Below, in pieces: positions 8,062 to 12,973 of a DNA stretch of 12,973 nt. The notes below the pieces were generated by a model. It saw only the letters and a program-made list of their open reading frames with translations. It did no database searches and was not told the DNA's origin. The translations under genes and the position numbers were made by a program. Position 1 is the first letter of the stretch. The number at the start of each line of letters is the position of its first letter. Source of the DNA: an uncultured Lachnospiraceae bacterium (GTDB lineage: Bacteria > Bacillota > Clostridia > Lachnospirales > Lachnospiraceae); contig CAMWKA010000019.1 of the NCBI GenBank assembly GCA_947174725.1, positions 1 through 12,973 on the forward strand, in the 5' to 3' direction.

Positions 8062-8089
8062 ACAACAAAAAGCTTACGCTTTTTGTTGT
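8062..8089. repeat. Perfect 12-bp inverted repeat upstream of the rRNA methyltransferase gene
   Basis: ACAACAAAAAGC (8062-8073) pairs exactly with GCTTTTTGTTGT (8078-8089) around a TTAC loop. Together with the 16-bp repeat at 8003-8038 and the odd palindrome CACAATTTGTG at 8038-8048 it makes a dense cluster of symmetric sequence in 87 bases. The role is unknown. Confidence 0.6.
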
Positions 8090-8126
8090 CGGGAATTGCA
8101 GGTTATGGAAAGGCATGGTTATTAGT

Positions 8127-9386
8127 ATGGAAACATCTGCGGTAGCGATATTGAAAAAGGGCGAGGGCAGACTGCTTAAGGCAGGTGGTCTATGGATCTT
8201 TGATAATGAGATCGACGCCATTAGGGGAACGTGTGCAGACAGTGGTATCGCAGCGGAAAAAGCCGTGCGGGATGGAGTCTATCGTAATGGAGATATTGTG
8301 AACGTCGAAGATTTTGACGGATATCCCATGGGGAAAGGCTTTATCAATTTAAATTCCAAGATCAGGATCCGCATGATGACCCGCGTGGCAGATCAAAAAA
8401 TTGATGAGGAGTTTCTTCGGATGCGTGTGAGGGACGCATGGGAATACCGGAAGAAGACTGTAGATATCAGCAGCTGCCGCATAATCTTTGGAGAGGCGGA
8501 TTTTCTGCCGGGACTGGTGGTTGATAAATTCTCAGATGTGTTGGTGGTTCAGTCGCTTGCGCTTGGCATCGACCGCTATAAAGAGACCATTATCGGGATG
8601 CTGAAAACCACAATGGCTGAGGATGGCATCACGATCCGCGGCGTTTATGAGAGAAGCGACGCTAAGGAACGTGAAAAGGAAGGCATGACGCGTGTCACAG
8701 GATTTCTGGGTGAGGAATTTGACACCAGAGTTCCGATCGTGGAAAATGGCGTGAAGTATATCGTAGATGTGAAAGACGGTCAGAAGACGGGATTCTTTTT
8801 AGACCAGAAATATAACCGTCTTGCGATCCAGAAACTGTGTAAGGACGCCAAAGTGTTAGACTGCTTTACCCATACGGGTTCCTTTGCGCTAAATGCCGGG
8901 ATTGCCGGGGCAAAGAGCGTATTAGGCGTGGATGCTTCTAAGCTGGCGGTAGAGCAGGCTGCGGAGAACGCCGCGCTAAATGGACTTTCCGAAACTGTAA
9001 GATTTCAATGTGAGGATGTATTTGAACTATTGCCAAAACTGATCGAACAGGGTGAGCAGTATGATGTGGTGATCTTGGATCCGCCCGCATTTACCAAATC
9101 CCGAAGCTCCATAAAAAATGCCGTGAAAGGTTATCGTGAGATCAATCTCAGAGGGATGAAGCTGGTGAAAGACGGAGGTTATCTGGCAACGTGTTCCTGC
9201 TCTCATTTTATGGATTATGAACTCTTTACCAGAACGATCGGCGAAGCGGCAAGGGGCGCTCATAAACGGCTGCGTCAGGTGGAATTTCGCACCCAGTCGC
9301 CGGATCACCCGATCTTATGGTCGGCGGGGGAAAGTTACTATTTAAAGTTTTATATTTTTCAAGTGTGCAGCGCAAGTTTCCCGTGA
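8127..9386 (+). CDS. rlmI: RlmI/YccW-type 23S rRNA (cytosine-C5) methyltransferase
   Basis: The 419-residue protein matches the RlmI layout: an N-terminal PUA-like RNA-binding domain (KKGEGRLLKAGGLWIF near the start), then DVKDGQKTGFFLDQKYNR and a class I S-adenosylmethionine fold. The latter shows LDCFTHTGSFAL (SAM motif I), VLGVDAS, a DVFELL strand, ILDPPAF and the TCSCSHFM segment where the family has its cysteine. E. coli RlmI methylates C1962 of 23S rRNA; the exact target here is inferred. Length is close to the E. coli enzyme (about 396 aa). The start is chosen by alignment with the family N terminus. ATG 8115 is a close alternative with a slightly better spaced GGA; neither has a strong ribosome site. 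The frame continues up to GTG 8046, but that would run through the inverted-repeat cluster and is rejected. Confidence 0.85.
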   Translation: METSAVAILKKGEGRLLKAGGLWIFDNEIDAIRGTCADSGIAAEKAVRDGVYRNGDIVNVEDFDGYPMGKGFINLNSKIRIRMMTRVADQKIDEEFLRMRVRDAWEYRKKTVDISSCRIIFGEADFLPGLVVDKFSDVLVVQSLALGIDRYKETIIGMLKTTMAEDGITIRGVYERSDAKEREKEGMTRVTGFLGEEFDTRVPIVENGVKYIVDVKDGQKTGFFLDQKYNRLAIQKLCKDAKVLDCFTHTGSFALNAGIAGAKSVLGVDASKLAVEQAAENAALNGLSETVRFQCEDVFELLPKLIEQGEQYDVVILDPPAFTKSRSSIKNAVKGYREINLRGMKLVKDGGYLATCSCSHFMDYELFTRTIGEAARGAHKRLRQVEFRTQSPDHPILWSAGESYYLKFYIFQVCSASFP

Positions 9387-9405
9387 ATGTTATCATAAAA
9401 TAGAA

Positions 9406-9434
9406 TTGAAACCTAAGTTTGATAATGTTATAAT
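9406..9434 (+). promoter_or_regulatory. Strong sigma-A promoter (extended -10) for the antiporter gene
   Basis: TTGAAA (9406-9411), 17 bases, then TATAAT (9429-9434), preceded by TG at 9426-9427, which makes an extended -10 element. Transcription would start near 9441, about 30 bases before the GTG start, so the antiporter is expressed separately from the methyltransferase gene. Confidence 0.85.
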
Positions 9435-9472
9435 TTGAATTTGGAAAGTGAAGGAAAGGCAGGGCGGTTTCT

Positions 9473-10672
9473 GTGGAAACGTACGAGATTTTCCGGGATT
9501 TGGCAATTATTATCTTATCAGCTAAATTTATGGGAATTGTAGCGAAAAAATGTAAAGCCCCGATGGTAGTAGGCGAAATTATTGCGGGTCTGATCGTGGG
9601 TCCTTGTTTGTTTGACTGGGTTGTAAGTTCTGATTACATAGCAAAGATGGCGGAGATCGGCGTTATATTGATCATGTTTTCCGCTGGTCTGGAGACGAAT
9701 CTGAAGGAGTTAAAAAAATCCGGTCTGATCGCCTTTCTGGTTGCCTGTGCAGGCGTATTTGTGCCGTTTGTGGGAGGTGCTATTTTATATATGGCATTTT
9801 ACGGATGGTCGGCGTGGGGGTCAGAAGGCTTTTTCAAAGCGCTGTTTATTGGTTCCATCATGACGGCGACTTCTGTAGGGATCACAGTAGAGTGTCTGCG
9901 TGAAATGGGATTTCTGAAAGGGAAGATCGGGCAGACGATCCTAAGCGCGGCGATCATTGATGATGTGATCGGTATCATTGTTTTGACTTTTGTGATAGGG
10001 TTTAAGGATCCAAGTTCCGATACTTTGCTGGTAGTGAACAACATGGTTGTCTTTTTTGCGGCTTCTCTGGTTGGAGGTTATCTGCTTTATCGGATCATGC
10101 AGAAGGTAGATGCAAGATACCCACATTCAAGGAGGATTCCGATCATTGGCCTTGGAATCTGTTTTGCCATGGCATATTGCGCGGAGAAGTATTTCGGCAT
10201 TGCGGACATTACCGGCGCTTATGTGGCAGGCATCATTCTGTGCAATATACGGGATGCGGAATATATTGACCGGAAGGTATCCATCAATAATTATATGTTC
10301 TTTGGACCGATCTTTTTTGTCGCTATCGGATTAAAGACGAATCTAAGGGAGCTGGATACCAGCATGCTCTTGTTCTCTGTCTGCTTTGTCCTTATGGCGA
10401 TGCTGACGAAGATCATAGGCTGCGGTTTGATGTCCAAAGTATGCGGCATCAAAGGGATTGACTGTATCAAGATCGGCGTAGGTATGATGACACGCGGCGA
10501 GGTGGCGCTGATCATCACACAAAAGGGACTCGCACTGGGAATTATTGATTCCTCCTATTTCACGGCTGTAATTTTATTAATAATTGTATCTAGTATTTTA
10601 GTGCCGATTCTATTAAAATACTTATATACGAAAGCGCCCGATCCGACGGAACCTGCGGTGCAGAGCACATAG
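9473..10672 (+). CDS. Cation:proton antiporter, CPA2 / NapA-KefB type
   Basis: A 399-residue, very hydrophobic protein with about 12-13 membrane helices, expected in the cytoplasmic membrane and exchanging Na+ or K+ for protons. Diagnostic features: PMVVGEIIAGLIVGP at ~30-44 (helix 2 of the family), GVILIMFSAGLE at ~63-74, an unwound-helix TATSVGIT at 131-138, and AAIIDDVIG with the paired Asp residues D163-D164 that mark electrogenic members. FFGPIFFVAIGL and MMTRGEVALII near the C terminus carry the conserved basic residue. There is no TrkA-N or other regulatory tail, unlike KefB/KefC. The start is a GTG, with AGGG at 9461-9464 about 8 bases upstream. It has its own extended -10 promoter. 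The transported ion cannot be decided from sequence. Confidence 0.9.
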   Translation: METYEIFRDLAIIILSAKFMGIVAKKCKAPMVVGEIIAGLIVGPCLFDWVVSSDYIAKMAEIGVILIMFSAGLETNLKELKKSGLIAFLVACAGVFVPFVGGAILYMAFYGWSAWGSEGFFKALFIGSIMTATSVGITVECLREMGFLKGKIGQTILSAAIIDDVIGIIVLTFVIGFKDPSSDTLLVVNNMVVFFAASLVGGYLLYRIMQKVDARYPHSRRIPIIGLGICFAMAYCAEKYFGIADITGAYVAGIILCNIRDAEYIDRKVSINNYMFFGPIFFVAIGLKTNLRELDTSMLLFSVCFVLMAMLTKIIGCGLMSKVCGIKGIDCIKIGVGMMTRGEVALIITQKGLALGIIDSSYFTAVILLIIVSSILVPILLKYLYTKAPDPTEPAVQST

Positions 10673-10690
10673 TTATGCAGTACGGTTTAA

Positions 10691-10717
10691 TGGACATGTA
10701 ACCTGTTACTCTATTAT
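10691..10717 (+). promoter_or_regulatory. Possible promoter for the 39-aa gene (short spacer)
   Basis: TGGACA (10691-10696) and TATTAT (10712-10717) each match five of six consensus positions, but the spacer is only 15 bases. It would serve the small gene and perhaps the cellulase. No terminator was seen after the antiporter gene, so read-through is an alternative. Confidence 0.25.
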
Positions 10718-10742
10718 CAAACAGATAAGGGAGGTAACGGTT

Positions 10743-10862
10743 ATGAAAGGATATTATATCAGTGAAGGATATATGGGATTGGTTGGTACGAAATATGTCC
10801 TGTTTGTAAATGAGGAAGAATATCTGGAATTCGTAAAAGAGCAAAATTTGAAAGTGGGATAG
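10743..10862 (+). CDS. Small hypothetical protein, 39 aa
   Basis: A short frame, MKGYYISEGYMGLVGTKYVL to ...EFVKEQNLKVG, preceded by AAGGGAGG (10727-10734) with an 8-base spacer, the best ribosome site in the window. The protein starts with a Tyr/Gly-rich strand-like half (KGYYISEGYMGLVGTKYVLF) and ends in an acidic helix (NEEEYLEFVKEQN). It has no signal peptide, membrane segment or cysteine. I have the impression of similar tiny KGYY..GY.GYV proteins in Lachnospiraceae but cannot verify it. The gene lies 70 bases after the antiporter and 56 before the cellulase start, on the same strand, so co-transcription with the cellulase is possible. Its function is unknown; a leader-peptide role is not supported by any attenuator-like structure. 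Confidence 0.72.
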   Translation: MKGYYISEGYMGLVGTKYVLFVNEEEYLEFVKEQNLKVG

Positions 10863-10918
10863 CGGCATAAGGTTTTGCCGTCATTCAAAATAATCACATA
10901 CAGAAAGGAAATTTGATT

Positions 10919-12673
10919 GTGAAGCTTAGTAAAAAGATGATCTCCGGAATCGTAATTGCAGCAGCATTGCTGATCGGTATTATCGGTCTGATAGTAATGA
11001 TGCCAAAGGGTCAGGACGCCGCAGAGGATCAGGTGGCGGTGAATAGTGGTGAAACATTGCAAGACGCCGCAGGGACAGATGCGGGAGAAACTGTGCTGCA
11101 GGGTCAGGCGGCGGATGCGGCTTCTGGGCAGAGTAATGGATCCGATGATACATCCGGCAATACGGAGACGGCAGATCCTAATACTGCGGCAGGACAGGAA
11201 AACACTTCCGGGCAGGGCGTTGTAATTGATCAAAATGGTACTGACGAACAGACGGTGTCAGGACAGGCGGCAGAGACAACACCGGCATCAACCCCTGTAT
11301 CTGCTACAGGAACCCCGGTAGCGATTCATGGTAAACTGTCTGTCAGAGGCAGCGGATTGGTTGATAAAAACGGCAATGAATTTCAGATTCAGGGAGTATC
11401 TACCCATGGTATCGCATGGTTTCCTGAATATGTAAATAAGGCGGCATTTCAGACAATCCGTGATGAATGGGGCGCTAACTGCATCCGTCTTGCCATGTAT
11501 TCTGCGGAATATGGCGGATACTGCACCGGAGGCAGTCAGTCGGAATTGAAGCAGCTGGTAAATGACGGGGTATCTTATGCGACAGAGCTTGGAATGTATG
11601 TCATTATTGACTGGCATATCATGAATCAGGACGGCGACCCCAATACTCACAAGACAGAGGCCTTGGCATTTTTTGAGGAGATGTCTTCCAAATATGCGAA
11701 TTATGACAATGTGATCTATGAGATCTGTAATGAGCCAAATGGAGGAACCCAGTGGTCTTCTATCAAAAGTTATGCCATGGAAGTCATTCCGGTCATTAAG
11801 GCAAATAATCCCGACGCGATCATCATCGTAGGTACGCCGAACTGGTCTCAGGATGTGGATGTCGCTGCCAATGATCCGATTACCGGATACAGCAATATCA
11901 TGTATACGATCCATTTTTATGCGGACACGCACAGGGACAGCTTGCGGCAGAAGATGCAGACGGCTATTGATAAAGGACTTGCGTTGTTCTGCACGGAATT
12001 TGGAATCTGTGATGCCAGCGGTTCCGGCGCTAACAATATTACAGAAGGCGACAGGTGGATCTCTGCAATGGACAGCAATAATATCAGCTACTGCATCTGG
12101 AATCTGTCAAATAAAGCGGAAACAAGTTCGCTTATCCAGAGTGGCTGTAATAAAACATCCGGTTGGACAACGAATGATTTATCGGAAGCCGGAAAATGGT
12201 ATGTCGGGGTTCTGGACAGTGGCGTAACGCCGGGTTCAACAGGTATTTCGTCCGATACAGGCAATAATAACAATAACGGCAACAACAATAACAATAACGG
12301 TAACAATAACAGTAGCAATAACAATAACAATAACAGCAGTACACCCGCGGTTACGGCGAGCTCCGCCAACACGCAGGTTACCATTGCCAATTCCGGTGGC
12401 TGGTCAAGCGGAAACGGCAACTGCTCCCAATACACAGTAACCATTAAGAATACCGGCAGCACAGCGGTCAATAATTGGAAGGTCACGGTAAGTTTTGGCA
12501 GCAATGTGACGCTGGACCAATCATGGAGCGGAAGTTTCTCAGCAAACGGCAGCAACATTACGATCACGCCGGTGGATTTTAACCGCGAGATCGCCGCAGG
12601 ACAAAGCGTTGAGGTAGGATTTATCATTTCTTATTCCGGAAGTGTGGGAACACCGACAGTATCGATTGATTGA
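10919..12673 (+). CDS. Membrane-anchored GH5 endoglucanase (subfamily 2-like) with Asn-rich linker and CBM2-like module
   Basis: The 584-residue enzyme cuts internal beta-1,4-glucan bonds. Order: an N-terminal hydrophobic helix (~8-28) with KLSKK before it and no clear cleavage site, so probably a signal anchor; an Ala/Gly/Gln/Thr-rich linker (~30-135); GH5 barrel (~138-435); a second linker of Asn, Gly and Ser (~448-475); and a C-terminal domain (~477-584) whose Trp and Gly pattern (WSSGNGNC, NNWKVTVSF, QSWSG, EVGFIISYSG) resembles cellulose-binding CBM2. Catalytic residues visible: acid/base E272 in YEICNEPNGG, nucleophile E360 in CTEFGICD, plus DWH (H233) and IHFY (H332). GTG at 10919 is preferred over TTG at 10913 because AAAGGA (10904-10909) sits 9 bases before it but only 3 before the TTG. 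The gene ends at a strong terminator. The enzyme would work outside the cell, supplying the cytoplasmic GH3 enzyme. Confidence 0.92.
   Translation: MKLSKKMISGIVIAAALLIGIIGLIVMMPKGQDAAEDQVAVNSGETLQDAAGTDAGETVLQGQAADAASGQSNGSDDTSGNTETADPNTAAGQENTSGQGVVIDQNGTDEQTVSGQAAETTPASTPVSATGTPVAIHGKLSVRGSGLVDKNGNEFQIQGVSTHGIAWFPEYVNKAAFQTIRDEWGANCIRLAMYSAEYGGYCTGGSQSELKQLVNDGVSYATELGMYVIIDWHIMNQDGDPNTHKTEALAFFEEMSSKYANYDNVIYEICNEPNGGTQWSSIKSYAMEVIPVIKANNPDAIIIVGTPNWSQDVDVAANDPITGYSNIMYTIHFYADTHRDSLRQKMQTAIDKGLALFCTEFGICDASGSGANNITEGDRWISAMDSNNISYCIWNLSNKAETSSLIQSGCNKTSGWTTNDLSEAGKWYVGVLDSGVTPGSTGISSDTGNNNNNGNNNNNNGNNNSSNNNNNNSSTPAVTASSANTQVTIANSGGWSSGNGNCSQYTVTIKNTGSTAVNNWKVTVSFGSNVTLDQSWSGSFSANGSNITITPVDFNREIAAGQSVEVGFIISYSGSVGTPTVSID
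12263..12340 (+). repeat. AAT/AAC trinucleotide-rich tract encoding the Asn-rich linker
   Basis: A run of AAT and AAC codons broken by GGC/GGT and AGC/AGT codons encodes the flexible linker between the GH5 barrel and the CBM2-like module. In-frame slippage here would change linker length without harming either domain. The opposite strand reads as a poly-Leu frame, which is an artefact. Confidence 0.85.
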
Positions 12674-12679
12674 TGAATC

Positions 12680-12716
12680 ACAGGGGTTGCCGGAAGGTAA
12701 CCCCTGTTTGTTTCTT
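12680..12716 (+). terminator. Strong intrinsic terminator after the cellulase gene
   Basis: ACAGGGGTTGCC (12680-12691) pairs with GGTAACCCCTGT (12696-12707), with one G-U pair and a GGAA tetraloop, and is followed by TTGTTTCTT. It begins 7 bases after the cellulase stop codon. On the minus strand the hairpin lacks a T-run, so it terminates mainly the plus-strand transcript. Confidence 0.9.
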
Positions 12717-12732
12717 GTGAAAGTAAATACAA

Positions 12733-12933
12733 TTATCTTCTGTGAGGACATTCATGCAAACCGCAGGGACCACAACCGGGTTTTTTCGGTGGGGGCGGAG
12801 GCGGGCAGAATGGACAGTTTCCACCGCCGGGCGGAGGTGGAGGAGAAGGGCGGGAACAGGATGGACAGGATGGTCCTTCCGGTCGGCCCCAATGGTCATG
12901 CCGTCTGCCGCGAAACATATTTTGAAAGAACAT
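12733..12933 (-). CDS. Small proline- and cysteine-rich protein with three CxxC motifs, 66 aa
   Basis: The frame is supported by a near-perfect ribosome site read on the minus strand (GGGAGG, then six bases ATTCCT, then ATG). The protein begins MFFQNMFRGRRHDHWGRPEG, then has CPSC (23-26), a poly-Pro run, CPFC (40-43), six prolines, CGPC (54-57) and a last Cys-Pro-His (62-64): seven cysteines in 66 residues, without a signal peptide or membrane helix. Three CxxC pairs suggest metal binding or redox-active thiols on a rigid polyproline scaffold; this is inference. It is convergent with the cellulase gene. An AT-rich stretch at the window end (TATTATAAAATG on the minus strand) could hold its -10 element. 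Overlapping plus-strand frames have no ribosome site. Confidence 0.7.
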   Translation of the reverse strand: MFFQNMFRGRRHDHWGRPEGPSCPSCSRPSPPPPPGGGNCPFCPPPPPPKKPGCGPCGLHECPHRR

Positions 12934-12973
12934 AGGAATCCTCCCGATGTCATTTTATAATATACTATGTAAT

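Noticed and set aside
8046..8126. Upstream GTG-initiated extension of the rRNA methyltransferase
   Set aside because: The added 27 residues are encoded by the inverted-repeat cluster, have no ribosome site and no counterpart in the RlmI family.
10863..10880. CGGCA/TGCCG stem after the 39-codon gene as a terminator
   Set aside because: Only five base pairs, an 8-base loop and no T-run after it; the cellulase ribosome site follows closely.
11288..11932. Minus-strand 214-codon frame
   Set aside because: Lies wholly opposite the GH5 catalytic domain, with no recognisable product.
12088..12627. Minus-strand 179-codon Leu-rich frame opposite the cellulase
   Set aside because: The poly-Leu run is the reverse complement of the AAT/AAC linker; a well-recognised GH5/CBM gene occupies the other strand.
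12788..12870. G-rich plus strand as a possible G-quadruplex
   Set aside because: The G-runs follow from Pro and Gly codons of the minus-strand gene; only two-layer quadruplexes could form and position suggests no role.
12642..12960. Two plus-strand frames opposite the Cys/Pro-rich gene
   Set aside because: Arg/Gly/Trp-rich shadow translations of a C-rich coding strand, with no ribosome site; one overlaps the cellulase terminator.

Overview
The window looks like chromosomal DNA from an anaerobic, fibre-degrading Firmicute, most likely Lachnospiraceae-like. The grounds are strong GGAGG-type ribosome sites, consensus sigma-A type promoters, a GH5 cellulase with a family-2-like cellulose-binding module, a GH3 beta-glucosidase with the C-terminal tail typical of that group, and a large surface protein of a clostridial style. 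The assignment is inference from gene content. No rRNA, tRNA, CRISPR array, transposase or integrase was seen, and no gene-free stretch exceeds about 200 bases.

Left part (1-4.8 kb): the 3' portion of a very large surface-type gene, whose 5' end lies outside the window, carries calcium-binding (thrombospondin type 3-like) acidic repeats and a von Willebrand A-like domain whose metal-binding (MIDAS) motif is lost. Its last ~330 residues are clearly more AT-rich. Two genes for small membrane proteins follow. The first (207 aa) lies just downstream on the same strand. The second (325 aa) has its own consensus promoter and an internal tandem duplication. The layout (long modular surface protein, AT-rich C-terminal module, then small membrane-anchored proteins) resembles a polymorphic toxin with immunity genes. 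This is a hypothesis; an adhesin with unrelated neighbours is the plain alternative.

Middle part (4.8-9.4 kb): a leaderless Cu/Zn superoxide dismutase on the minus strand is divergent from a cytoplasmic GH3 glycosidase, with a small palindrome between them. After the GH3 gene comes a cluster of perfect inverted repeats (8003-8089), then an RlmI-type rRNA cytosine methyltransferase.

Right part (9.4-13 kb): a CPA2/NapA-type cation:proton antiporter behind an excellent extended -10 promoter; an easily missed 39-codon gene with a near-perfect ribosome site; a membrane-anchored GH5 endoglucanase with an Asn-rich linker and a CBM2-like module, closed by a strong intrinsic terminator; and, on the minus strand, a 66-codon Pro/Cys-rich protein with three CxxC motifs. 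Functionally the cellulase would cut beta-glucan at the cell surface and the GH3 enzyme would finish imported oligosaccharides, but the two are not in one operon.
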